A stretch of DNA of 64,000 nt from Corynebacterium confusum. GTDB lineage: Bacteria > Actinomycetota > Actinomycetes > Mycobacteriales > Mycobacteriaceae. Below, piece after piece: positions 33,449 to 41,627 of the stretch. A program made the position numbers and the translations under genes. Position 1 is the stretch's first letter; each line of letters starts with the position of its first letter. Under the pieces are notes generated by a model that was given only the letters and a program-made list of their open reading frames with translations, searched no databases and was not told where the DNA came from. The stretch spans positions 1,841,907 to 1,905,906 of the forward strand of contig NZ_CP047202.1 in NCBI RefSeq assembly GCF_030408715.1. The letters are read 5' to 3'.

Positions 33449-35560
33449 GTGACTTCCCGCCACCTCCTCGACGAGCTCGCCGCCCACCACGGGGTCGCGA
33501 CGGGCTACACCGCCCAGTCCGGCGAGCACATTGCTGTCGATCCCCCCACCATCATCGGCACCCTCCGCGCCCTCGGGGTAGGCATTCCCGCCGAGCCCAG
33601 CGACGACGATCTCACCCTGCAGCTCTACTGGGACTACCAGGCCGCCGCCTCCCGCCCGCTGCCGGCCTGCGTGGTCGCCACCGCCGGCCACGAGGAGCCC
33701 TTCGTGGTCCACGTCCCCGCCGGCGCGCCGGCCGAGGTCACCGTCCACTTGGAAGACGGCGGCACCGCGCCGACCTACCAGGATCCCAACGACTCCCCCG
33801 ACGTCGAGGTCGACGGTCAGGCCTGGGGCGAGGCCAGCTTCCACGTGCCCGGCGACTTGCCGCTGGGCTACCACGAGCTGCACCTGCGCAGTCAGGATCT
33901 GGAGGCCAGCTGCGCGCTCATCGTGGTCCCGTCCCACCTGGATACCGCCGACGAGCTACTCACGCAGCCGGGCGCCGGCGTCATGGCGCAGCTGTACTCG
34001 GTGCGCTCGGCCGCCAGCTGGGGCATAGGCGATTTCCACGACTTGGGCGCTCTGGCCGAGCTCGTGGCCGAGCACGCGGGCGCGGACTTCCTGCTGGTCA
34101 ACCCCCTGCACGCCGCCGAGCCCTTCCCGCCAGTGGAGGATTCGCCCTACCTGCCCACGACCCGCCGGTTCATCAACCCGCTCTACCTGCGCGTCGAGGA
34201 CGTGCCGGAGCTTGAGCTTCTCGATGCCGACACCCGCGCCGACGTCGACGAACTCGCCGCCGAGTTCCAGCTGGCCAACACCACCGGCGAGTTCATCGAT
34301 CGCGACGCCATCTTCGACGCCAAGCTGCAAGTGCTGCGCGAGCTGTTCTTCCTGGAGCACACGGAGGAGCGCCGCGCGCAGTTCCGCGAGTTCACCCGCA
34401 CCGAGGGCGCGGGCCTGGCGGAGTTTGCCCGCTGGTGCGCCGAGGCGGAGTTGGCGGCGCAGGCGGGCAGGCGGCATCGGCAGCAGGCGGGGCTGGACCA
34501 GCTGACCGAGTACTACAGCTGGCTGCAGTTTTTGTGCGCCGAGCAGCTGGCCGCCGCCCAGGACCGGGCGCGGGCGGCCGGCATGCGCGTAGGGATCATC
34601 ATGGACCTAGCCGTGGGCATCCACCCGGGCGGGGCGGACGCGGTCAACCTGGCCGAGTACCTCGCGCCGCTGGCGTCGGTGGGCGCGCCGCCGGACGAGT
34701 ACAACCAGCTGGGCCAGGACTGGTCGCAGCCGCCGTGGCACCCGGTGCGCCTGGCGGAGGCCGGCTATGGGCCGTGGCGGGACCTGCTGCGCACGGCCAT
34801 GCGCCGCTCCGGCGGCCTGCGCGTCGACCACATCCTGGGGCTGTTCCGCCTCTACTGGATCCAGCGCGGCCTGCCGCCGACGGCTGGGACCTACGTGCGC
34901 TACGACTCGCGCGCCATGGTGGGCATCCTGGCGCTCGAGGCCCAGCGCACCGGCACCGTGGTCATCGGCGAGGACCTGGGCACGGTAGAAGAATCCGTGC
35001 GCGGCGAGCTGGCCCGCTTCGGGATCTTGGGCACCAACGTGGTCTGGTTCGAAAAGGCCGGGGACACGGATAACGCGCGGCCCTCGGCGGATTACCGGCG
35101 CCTGGCGCTGGTGGCCGTGGGCACGCATGACATGCCGCCGACGCTGTCCTACCTGCGCGGCGGGCACATCACCCTGCGCGAGGAGCTCGGCGTGCTCACC
35201 CGCCCGGCCGAGGTGGAAGACGCCGAGGACCGCGCCTGGCAGCAGGCCGTCTTTGACCAGCTGGCCGCCGAGGGCTTCCTCGACCCGGCGGTCACGCCGC
35301 GACCGGACGACGAGCTGGCCGTCGTCGAGGCCCTCCACCGCTTCGCCGCGGCTACCCCGGCCGCACTGACGGTGACGAACCTGGTGGATATGGTCGGCGA
35401 TACCCGCGCGCAGAACCAGCCGGGCACCACGCGGGATCTCTACCCCAACTGGTGTATGCCACTGTGCGATAGCCAGCAGCGCCCCGTCCTACTGGAAGAG
35501 ATAGCCCGCCAGCCGCTCTTTGCCCGACTGGCGGCGGCGACTAGACGAGCAGCCTCTTAA
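33449..35560 (+). CDS. malQ: 4-alpha-glucanotransferase (amylomaltase, GH77)
   Basis: Transfers alpha-1,4-glucan chains between maltodextrins, in maltose/glycogen metabolism. 703 aa. The catalytic nucleophile lies in RVDHILGLFRLYW (Asp ~460) and the acid/base in GEDLGTV (Glu ~508), with VGTHDMPPT further on. Start: GTG 33449 gives a homologue-like beginning and has CACAAT ending 7 nt upstream; ATG 33440 is an alternative with no SD. The actinobacterial N-terminal extension of ~150 aa is present. The stop overlaps the convergent small gene by 4 nt. Confidence 0.92.
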   Translation: MTSRHLLDELAAHHGVATGYTAQSGEHIAVDPPTIIGTLRALGVGIPAEPSDDDLTLQLYWDYQAAASRPLPACVVATAGHEEPFVVHVPAGAPAEVTVHLEDGGTAPTYQDPNDSPDVEVDGQAWGEASFHVPGDLPLGYHELHLRSQDLEASCALIVVPSHLDTADELLTQPGAGVMAQLYSVRSAASWGIGDFHDLGALAELVAEHAGADFLLVNPLHAAEPFPPVEDSPYLPTTRRFINPLYLRVEDVPELELLDADTRADVDELAAEFQLANTTGEFIDRDAIFDAKLQVLRELFFLEHTEERRAQFREFTRTEGAGLAEFARWCAEAELAAQAGRRHRQQAGLDQLTEYYSWLQFLCAEQLAAAQDRARAAGMRVGIIMDLAVGIHPGGADAVNLAEYLAPLASVGAPPDEYNQLGQDWSQPPWHPVRLAEAGYGPWRDLLRTAMRRSGGLRVDHILGLFRLYWIQRGLPPTAGTYVRYDSRAMVGILALEAQRTGTVVIGEDLGTVEESVRGELARFGILGTNVVWFEKAGDTDNARPSADYRRLALVAVGTHDMPPTLSYLRGGHITLREELGVLTRPAEVEDAEDRAWQQAVFDQLAAEGFLDPAVTPRPDDELAVVEALHRFAAATPAALTVTNLVDMVGDTRAQNQPGTTRDLYPNWCMPLCDSQQRPVLLEEIARQPLFARLAAATRRAAS

Positions 35561-35838
35561 ACGAACAGCCCGATAAGCGCGGCTACGAGCACCAGGGCGA
35601 TAAGCAGGCGCAGGGTCGGCGTGACCTGCGAGCGCGGCAGGGCGCGCTTGCGCTTTAGCTGCGCCGCCCCGCTCTCCTCGGTCGCCTGGCCGGTATGGGA
35701 CCCGGACAAGCCCTCGCGCGGCTGGTAATCCGGGCGCGACTGATCCGCCGACGGGTTTACCCGCGGGTCCACCGGCGAATACGGACGGTGCGAGCGCCCG
35801 ACTTCTTCCGGGGCGTCCGCGGCGTGCTTGTCATCCAT
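35557..35838 (-). CDS. Small tail-anchored membrane protein, unknown
   Basis: 93 aa: a polar, Ser/Pro/Arg-rich N-terminal 70 residues and one C-terminal helix (LLIALVLVAALIGLFV). A C-tail-anchored cytosolic-domain protein is likely. It lies 11 nt downstream of the 60-aa membrane gene and shares its operon. No family recognised. Confidence 0.6.
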   Translation of the reverse strand: MDDKHAADAPEEVGRSHRPYSPVDPRVNPSADQSRPDYQPREGLSGSHTGQATEESGAAQLKRKRALPRSQVTPTLRLLIALVLVAALIGLFV

Positions 35839-35849
35839 AATGCCTCATC

Positions 35850-36032
35850 CTAATGCCGGCCGGGCCGGCGGCGGAAACGGCGGGCGCACCAGTCTATGAC
35901 CAGCATGAGCGCCCACGCCACCGCCACCAGCGCCGGCACGACCGTCAGCAGCATGATCACCACCTGCAGCCACATGGGGGCCGAGGCCACGGCCTGGGAG
36001 GTGGCATCGGCAAGCTGCGAGAGAAGGTCCAT
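35850..36032 (-). CDS. 60-aa small membrane protein
   Basis: One central hydrophobic helix (WLQVVIMLLTVVPALVAVAWALML) followed by an Arg-rich tail (CARRFRRRPGRH) that favours a cytosolic C-terminus. TAAGAT (minus, 36041-36046) ends 8 nt before ATG 36032, giving a leaderless start that overlaps the promoter of the divergent esterase. Function unknown; conserved layout suggests a real gene. Confidence 0.6.
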   Translation of the reverse strand: MDLLSQLADATSQAVASAPMWLQVVIMLLTVVPALVAVAWALMLVIDWCARRFRRRPGRH

Positions 36033-36036
36033 GGCC

Positions 36037-36046
36037 TATGATCTTA
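36037..36046. promoter_or_regulatory. Overlapping divergent leaderless -10 boxes
   Basis: TATGAT (36037-36042, plus strand) is 8 nt before the esterase ATG 36051; TAAGAT (36046-36041, minus strand) is 8 nt before ATG 36032. The two boxes share two base pairs, so both promoters cannot be occupied at once. Confidence 0.5.
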
Positions 36047-36050
36047 TAGC

Positions 36051-37187
36051 ATGGCGCCAGAATCCCTCGAGCTTCCCGCAGCTGCCCCAGCAGATCCCTT
36101 CGATGCCGCCCCGCAGGTCGGCGCGATGACCATCACGCGGCCGGCCGGCACGCGCCCGGGCGCGGACCTGCCCGTGGTGGTCTTCATCCACGGCGGCGGC
36201 TTTGATTCCGGCTCCCACCGCGACGCCATCGGCGACTACCCCGCCCGCGCCGGCCTCATCCTGGTCCAGCTCAGCTACCGCCTGGGCCTGGCCGGCTTCG
36301 CCCGCTTTGATCGCGACGAGCCGCGCTCCTACCGCGGGATCAACGACTGCCTGGCGGGCCTGGAGTGGGTGCAAAAGAACATCGAGGACTACGGCGGCGA
36401 TCCGACCAACGTGACCCTGGTGGGCCAGTCCGCCGGGGCGGCCATCACGCTGTGGCTGTGCCGGCGCGATCACTTCCGCGGCGGCTTCCGCCGGGCCGTA
36501 GCTCTTTCCCCCGCCTTCCCGCGCACCCCATTTTCCCGCCGCAAGGCCAGCCTGCGCACCACGCTCGCGGCCCCGGTGACCCGCCGCAGCCTGTCCAAGC
36601 TCGCGAAAAACGGCCGCCTGGAGCGCGGCTACCGGCGCTTCCGCGCCCGCCACGCCCTCGACATCGCGCTCGGGCCGTGGCCGCTAGAGCCGGCGGAGCT
36701 CGCCGCGGTCCCCCTGGTAGTTAGCAGCACGCGCGAGGAGATGTGGGACCAGCCCGGCGCGCGCCGCCTCGACCGGTTCTATATCCCGCCGCGCCCGCTG
36801 GCGGCCGCCCTCGGGCTGCCGCGCTTTGCGACCTGGCGCGCGGGGACCCACTCGGTCAACAACCGCGCCGTCGTCGGCGATGCCACCATCCGCCGCTGGG
36901 TCGCAGCCGTTGACCACCAGCACCCGTACCCGGAGCTGGTCCGCCACATCGAGTTCGTCCGCTCCGACGGGGCGCCGGCGCGCCACTGCGACGACCTGCC
37001 GGCCCTCTTCGACCCCGCCAACGGGGTCTTCGCCGAGTGGCTGGCCCACTTCGCGCGCACCGGCGACGCGGGCTTCCCTGCCGGGTCGGCGCAGCGCTTC
37101 GATCTCGCCACCGGCGCCCGCCAGCCACACCCCGGCCCGCTGGACTACCTGTGGGCCTGTTACCGCCCGGATACGCCCAGCAGGTAG
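36051..37187 (+). CDS. Carboxylesterase (type B, short form)
   Basis: Serine hydrolase of the alpha/beta fold. 378 aa, shorter than the ~500-aa type-B family. Oxyanion hole HGGGF at 47-51, nucleophile elbow GQSAGA with Ser127, and the NIEDYGGDPTNVTLVGQ segment typical of carboxylesterases. The C-terminal half is reduced; a likely catalytic His is in GTHSVNNRA or later, not certain. No signal peptide, so cytosolic. The leaderless start is set by TATGAT 8 nt upstream. Its 3' end overlaps idi by 28 bp convergently. Confidence 0.85.
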   Translation: MAPESLELPAAAPADPFDAAPQVGAMTITRPAGTRPGADLPVVVFIHGGGFDSGSHRDAIGDYPARAGLILVQLSYRLGLAGFARFDRDEPRSYRGINDCLAGLEWVQKNIEDYGGDPTNVTLVGQSAGAAITLWLCRRDHFRGGFRRAVALSPAFPRTPFSRRKASLRTTLAAPVTRRSLSKLAKNGRLERGYRRFRARHALDIALGPWPLEPAELAAVPLVVSSTREEMWDQPGARRLDRFYIPPRPLAAALGLPRFATWRAGTHSVNNRAVVGDATIRRWVAAVDHQHPYPELVRHIEFVRSDGAPARHCDDLPALFDPANGVFAEWLAHFARTGDAGFPAGSAQRFDLATGARQPHPGPLDYLWACYRPDTPSR

Positions 37188-37726
37188 TCGCGCAGGGCGG
37201 GCTCGGCCAGCTCTTCGACCATCCAGGGGCTAAAAACAAACGGGGTGGCGCGGGCGGCATCGATAAGCGCACGCGCAGTCACCCACTGGCAGGAGTCCAC
37301 CTCGTCCGGGTTGGGCGCCAGCTCGGCGGCCGAGTCCAGCTCTAGGACGAAGACGGGGCAGATCTCGTTTTCGACCACGCCGGAAGAATCCACCGCGCGG
37401 TAGGAGAAATCGGGCAGCACGCACTCGGGCCGCGCGACATCCCGCAGGCCGAGTTCGAAGGCGGCGCGGCGCCGGACAGCATCGGCGGTGTCTTCACCGG
37501 GCCCGGGGTGCCCGCAAAAGGCGTTGGTCCACACGCCCGGCCAGGTCTTCTTGCCCAGGGCGCGGCGGGTGACCAGGACCTCGTCGCCGCGGTGGACCCA
37601 GGCGGAAAACGCGAAGTGCAGCGGCGTGTTGTCCGTGTGGACCGTGGCCTTGTCGGCGGTTCCGGCCGGCTGGCCGTCGGCGTCGGCGAGGACGACTAGT
37701 TCCGGGGCGGGCGTCTTGGGCGTCAT
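37160..37726 (-). CDS. idi: Isopentenyl-diphosphate delta-isomerase (type I)
   Basis: Interconverts IPP and DMAPP for isoprenoid synthesis. 188 aa, Nudix fold; the catalytic Cys71 lies in TNAFCGHP and the catalytic Glu in VVENEICP (Glu118/120), with metal-binding His near 30, 37 and 73. Start ATG 37726 overlaps the lipoprotein stop by 4 nt (ATGA), so it is translated from the lipoprotein-idi transcript. Confidence 0.93.
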   Translation of the reverse strand: MTPKTPAPELVVLADADGQPAGTADKATVHTDNTPLHFAFSAWVHRGDEVLVTRRALGKKTWPGVWTNAFCGHPGPGEDTADAVRRRAAFELGLRDVARPECVLPDFSYRAVDSSGVVENEICPVFVLELDSAAELAPNPDEVDSCQWVTARALIDAARATPFVFSPWMVEELAEPALRDYLLGVSGR

Positions 37727-38271
37727 AGGTTCAGGTTCCCCACCCAGGTGACGTTGCCGAGGTTCAAGCGGGCATCGGTCAGCGCGGTCGGGGACGCGTC
37801 GACGCGGTACTGAACGTTGGTGGTCGCCTTCTCCCCCAGGGGGTAATCGAGCCCGGGCGGGTTGACGTCGGAGTTGACCTCCGGATCGTAGTCCAACAGG
37901 TCGACCTCCTCGTAGCTGTTGCCGGAGCGGTATTCCAGCTTGGGCTGGCCGATGGCATCGGCCGGCAGGGGCACGTCGTTAAGGTTTTTCAGCGCCACGG
38001 TGACCACGGAGCCCTGGACGCTGTCGGCGTAAACCCCCTGCAGGGTCCACTCGACGTTGAGGCCTTCGTCCTTGACGGTCTGGGTGAGGTCGTCCTTGAC
38101 TTCCTTGTCGGGCACGTCCTCCGGCTCGAAATCGGGCGTCTCGGAGGAGGTGACCGTGATTTCTTCGTCGGGGCTCAGTCCGGCTTCTTCGGGCTCGAGC
38201 ACGCTGCAGGCCGAAAGCCCGAGCGCGCACACCGGCACCAACCCGAGGGCCCGCCACTGCGAGTTATTCAC
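37723..38271 (-). CDS. Lipoprotein of unknown function
   Basis: 182 aa with a signal peptide and lipobox LSAC (Cys at ~22). An acidic linker (EPEEAGLSPDEE) leads to a beta-rich domain resembling DUF4352-like immunoglobulin folds (VVTVALKNLNDVPLP; LDYPLGEKATTNVQYRV). GTG start with GGAGAG 8 nt upstream. Divergent from the ABC exporter with a 167-bp gap, so shared regulation is possible. Confidence 0.75.
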   Translation of the reverse strand: MNNSQWRALGLVPVCALGLSACSVLEPEEAGLSPDEEITVTSSETPDFEPEDVPDKEVKDDLTQTVKDEGLNVEWTLQGVYADSVQGSVVTVALKNLNDVPLPADAIGQPKLEYRSGNSYEEVDLLDYDPEVNSDVNPPGLDYPLGEKATTNVQYRVDASPTALTDARLNLGNVTWVGNLNL

Positions 38272-38354
38272 CGTGGATTCTCTCCCGTCCGTGTAGTACT
38301 TGCTCGCCGTAAGCTTAACCGACGCGGCCGGTATTTAACGCATCGACGTCCCGT

Positions 38355-38383
38355 TTGCCAGGCGTGCCTGGCGAGCTTAGTAT
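38355..38383 (+). promoter_or_regulatory. SigA-type promoter with palindromic operator for ABC exporter
   Basis: TTGCCA (38355-38360), 17-bp spacer, TAGTAT (38378-38383). A perfect palindrome GCCAGGC-GT-GCCTGGC (38357-38372) covers the -35 and most of the spacer, so a bound repressor would block RNA polymerase. No cognate regulator is adjacent. Confidence 0.6.
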
Positions 38384-38438
38384 CTGTGGGTTCCCGTGAC
38401 TTAATCAAAAACAACGCTCAAGGTAGTGGAGGCAGGGC

Positions 38439-40325
38439 ATGAATTCTTTGGCCCGGATCGTCAAAAGCGCGTGGGCACTGTGGCCCTATTACCTCGGGGT
38501 GGTGCTCACCGCCACCCTGGCCGCGGCGCTGTCGCTGGCCTCGCCGTTTATCGTGCGCGAGGCCACGGACACCATCGTCGCGGCAGTGACCGGCGACAGC
38601 CCCGCCGAGACCGCCCTGCGCACCGTCATCTGGCTCGCCCTGCTGCTTTTTGCCGCCGATGCCCTGGGCTCCATCTTCAACAACCTGGGCGGCTACGTCG
38701 GCGACGTCATGGTCTCGCGCCTGAGGCAGATCCTGTCCACGCGGTATTTCGCCAAGCTGCTATCGCTGCCGCAGCGCTACTACGACACCCAGATAACCGG
38801 CACCATCATCGCGCGCCTGGACCGCTCGATCATGTTTGTCACGCAGTTTTTGCAGTCGTTTTCCAACAACTTCATCTCCATGCTGCTGCAGGTCGTGGCG
38901 ATCCTGATTATTACCGCCTTCTACTACTGGCCGCTGGCGGTCATGCTGGCGCTGCTCTTTCCTATCTATATGTGGCTCACGGCGCTGACTTCTAAGCGCT
39001 GGCAGCGCTACGAGGCGGTCAAAAACGAGCACATCGACGTCGCCAACGGCCGCTTCGCCGAGGTGATCGGCCAGGTCAAGGTCACCAAGTCTTTCGTGGC
39101 GGAGCTGCGCGAGCTGACCAGCTTCGCCCGCCACTACCGCGGGTACGTGGAGACCACCCGCCCGCAGTCGCGCTGGTGGCACACTATGGACGGCCTGCGC
39201 GGGCTGGCGATGGCCGCCATCTTCTTCGGCATCTACGCCGTCATCTTCTGGCGCACCCTGGGCGGGCACTTCGGCCTGGGCGATATGGTCATGCTCATCC
39301 AGATGGTCACCATGGCCAAGCAGCCGGTGTTCATGATGAGCTGGATTGTCGACTCCGCGCAGCGGGCCATCGCCGGCTCCCGCGACTACTTCCGCGTCAT
39401 GGGCGAGGACGTCGAGCCCACGGCCAACCCGGCCCTCATCCGCGCCGCCCGCGCCGCCGATGCCACCGAGCCCGGCTCCCAGGACGTCGCACCGCTGGCG
39501 CAGACCCCGGGACGAGCGGGCTTTGCTTTCCACGACGTGTCCTTTTCCTACGAGGAGGGCAAGCCGGTGGTCGAAAACGTCAGCTTCACCGCGCACGAGG
39601 GCCAGCAGGTCGCCTTGGTCGGCGAGTCCGGCGGCGGCAAGTCCACCCTGGTCAACCTGCTGCTGGGCCTGTACCGGCCGACGGAGGGCAACCTCGAGGT
39701 GCTCGGCCGCCCGGTCCGCGACCTGACCGCGGAGCAGCTGCGCGCCTCCGTCGGCGTGGTCTTCCAGGAGCCCTTCCTGTTTTCCGGCACGGTGCGCGAG
39801 AACATCGCCTACGGCAAGCCGGGCGCTAGCGATGCCGAAATCATCGCCGTCGCCCAGCGCGCCAACGCCCATGACTTCATCACCGCCTTCCCCGACGGCT
39901 ACGACACCGTCGTCGGCGAGCGCGGCCTGCGCCTTTCCGGCGGGCAGAAGCAGCGCGTGGCGGTGGCGCGCGCGATGCTCAAGGACGCGCCCATCCTGGT
40001 CCTCGACGAGGCGACCTCGGCGCTGGACACCAAGGCCGAGCGCGCCGTGCAGGCCGGCCTGGACGAGCTGATGAAGGACCGCACCACCCTGATCATCGCC
40101 CACCGCCTGTCCACCATCGCGGGCGTGGACACTATCGTCACGCTGGATCGCGGACGCGTCCAGGAGATCGGCTCGCCGGCGGAGCTGGCCCAGACGGGCG
40201 GAATTTATGCACAGCTGCTGCAGTTGACTCAGTCGGCGTCTGCGGCGGATAGGCGGAGGTTGAAGCGTTTCGGCTTCGTCGACGGCAGCCCGGAGCGCGA
40301 GCCGGAAGAGGAAGCCGAAGACTAA
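38439..40325 (+). CDS. ABC exporter, fused membrane and ATPase half-transporter
   Basis: 628 aa homodimer- or heterodimer-forming exporter: six-helix membrane domain (residues 1-310) and ATPase domain (~345-600) with Walker [10 protein letters not shown] (~395), ABC signature LSGGQKQR (~498), Walker [13 protein letters not shown] and H-loop IIAHRLST. Substrate unknown (drug, lipid or peptide). ATG 38439 has GGAGG 6 nt upstream. A palindrome-covered promoter lies 56 bp upstream. Single gene, no partner half. Confidence 0.9.
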   Translation: MNSLARIVKSAWALWPYYLGVVLTATLAAALSLASPFIVREATDTIVAAVTGDSPAETALRTVIWLALLLFAADALGSIFNNLGGYVGDVMVSRLRQILSTRYFAKLLSLPQRYYDTQITGTIIARLDRSIMFVTQFLQSFSNNFISMLLQVVAILIITAFYYWPLAVMLALLFPIYMWLTALTSKRWQRYEAVKNEHIDVANGRFAEVIGQVKVTKSFVAELRELTSFARHYRGYVETTRPQSRWWHTMDGLRGLAMAAIFFGIYAVIFWRTLGGHFGLGDMVMLIQMVTMAKQPVFMMSWIVDSAQRAIAGSRDYFRVMGEDVEPTANPALIRAARAADATEPGSQDVAPLAQTPGRAGFAFHDVSFSYEEGKPVVENVSFTAHEGQQVALVGESGGGKSTLVNLLLGLYRPTEGNLEVLGRPVRDLTAEQLRASVGVVFQEPFLFSGTVRENIAYGKPGASDAEIIAVAQRANAHDFITAFPDGYDTVVGERGLRLSGGQKQRVAVARAMLKDAPILVLDEATSALDTKAERAVQAGLDELMKDRTTLIIAHRLSTIAGVDTIVTLDRGRVQEIGSPAELAQTGGIYAQLLQLTQSASAADRRRLKRFGFVDGSPEREPEEEAED

Positions 40326-40332
40326 GCGCTAT

Positions 40333-40338
40333 TAGGCT
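40333..40338 (+). promoter_or_regulatory. -10 box TAGGCT for leaderless aecD mRNA
   Basis: TAGGCT ends 7 nt before ATG 40346, in the 20-nt gap after the ABC exporter gene. Confidence 0.55.
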
Positions 40339-40345
40339 GGGGGCC

Positions 40346-41467
40346 ATGGAAATTCCGAGTCTTGAGCAACTAGCCGCCCGCGGCACCCGCAAGTGGACCG
40401 TCTACGACTCCGACGTCATCCCCCTGTGGATTGCCGAATCCGACTTCCCCACCGCGCCCGCGGTCAAAGACGCCATCCAGGACATGGTCGACCGCGAGAC
40501 CTTCGGTTATACCCCGGCCCCGCGCTGTAGAGATCTGCCGGGAGCGCTCGCGGACTTCTACGCCGAGCGCTTCGGCTGGCGCCCGGACGAAAAGGGAATC
40601 TTCTGGATCGGCGACGTCGTGCGCGGCATGCTACTGGGCGTGCAGTATTTCACCCGCCCGGATTCCGCGGTCGTCGTGCCGGTACCGTCCTACCCGCCGC
40701 TTTTGGAGGTACCCGCCACCGCCGGCCGGGACAAGGTCGAAGTCTCGGCGGAGCTGGACTTGGGCGAAATCGAGCGCGCCTTCGCCGCCGGCGACGGCTC
40801 CATCCTGCTGGCCAACCCCTATAACCCGCTGGGCCGCGTGCTGGACGAGGACTTCCTGCGCGGCTTGGTCGAGCTGGCGCGCACCTACGATGCCCGCATC
40901 CTGGCCGACGAGATCCACGCCCCGCTCGTCTTTGAGGGCCGGCACACGCCGGTGGCATCTGTCGGCCCAGACGTGACCATCACCGCGACCTCGACGTCGA
41001 AGTCCTTCAACGTGGCCGGGCTCAAGTGCGCGCAGATGATTTTTTCCAACCCCGCCGACATCGCCACTTGGAAGAAGCTGACCGGGGTGGCCAAGGACGG
41101 CACCGGCACCCTGGGCGTTATCGCCGCCGAGGCCGCCTACCGCGACGGCGGCGAGCACCTGGACGAAGAGCTGGCCTATCTGAAGCAGACGCGGGACTGG
41201 CTGCTGGAAGAGCTGCCCCAGCGCGTGCCCGGCATTAAGACCGCCTGCCCCCAGGCGACCTACCTTTTGTGGCTGGACTTTTCCGACACTAAAATTGGCT
41301 CCGATCCGCACCCGGCCCGCTGGGTGCTGGACAATGCCCGCGTCGCGCTCAACGAGGGGTCCACCTTCGGCACCGGCGGCGAGCACCACGCGCGGCTGAA
41401 TTTCGCGACTTCGCGGGAGATTCTGCAGGAGGCGCTCGAGCGGCTGGGCCGCGCCTTCGAAAATTAG
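40346..41467 (+). CDS. aecD: Cystathionine beta-lyase / MalY-PatB aminotransferase
   Basis: PLP-dependent C-S lyase cleaving cystathionine and related thioethers (confers aminoethylcysteine resistance in C. glutamicum). 373 aa, class I/II aminotransferase fold; PLP lysine Lys219 in TSTSKSFNVAGLKC, NPYNPLGR at ~155, RLNFATS with the carboxylate-binding Arg near the end. Followed by brnQ as in the C. glutamicum aecD-brnQ operon I recall, although here a 160-bp gap with its own promoter intervenes. Confidence 0.9.
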   Translation: MEIPSLEQLAARGTRKWTVYDSDVIPLWIAESDFPTAPAVKDAIQDMVDRETFGYTPAPRCRDLPGALADFYAERFGWRPDEKGIFWIGDVVRGMLLGVQYFTRPDSAVVVPVPSYPPLLEVPATAGRDKVEVSAELDLGEIERAFAAGDGSILLANPYNPLGRVLDEDFLRGLVELARTYDARILADEIHAPLVFEGRHTPVASVGPDVTITATSTSKSFNVAGLKCAQMIFSNPADIATWKKLTGVAKDGTGTLGVIAAEAAYRDGGEHLDEELAYLKQTRDWLLEELPQRVPGIKTACPQATYLLWLDFSDTKIGSDPHPARWVLDNARVALNEGSTFGTGGEHHARLNFATSREILQEALERLGRAFEN

Positions 41468-41544
41468 CACCCCGTCTTTACTTTCTCATACAGTGGGCGG
41501 TATTGTCTCATTATGCGAACGGCGCGACCCGCCGGCCATAACTC

Positions 41545-41597
41545 GCCGCTGGGCCCCACACCACCCCCGTGGGGCGCGGCGGCGGGAGCGATACTAT
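41545..41597 (+). promoter_or_regulatory. Inverted repeat and -10 of brnQ
   Basis: GCCCCAC / GTGGGGC (41553-41559, 41569-41575) with outer GCCGC/GCGGC arms forms a strong dyad. A TACTAT -10 lies at 41592-41597, so the dyad covers the -35 position: an operator, or a hairpin if transcribed from aecD. SD AAGGG precedes ATG 41628. Confidence 0.45.
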
Positions 41598-41627
41598 ACG
41601 ACCCCCTGTCAACGAAGGGCTTAAGCA

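Noticed and set aside
38760-40103. 447-aa minus-strand ORF
   Set aside because: Antisense shadow of the ABC exporter; low-complexity composition.
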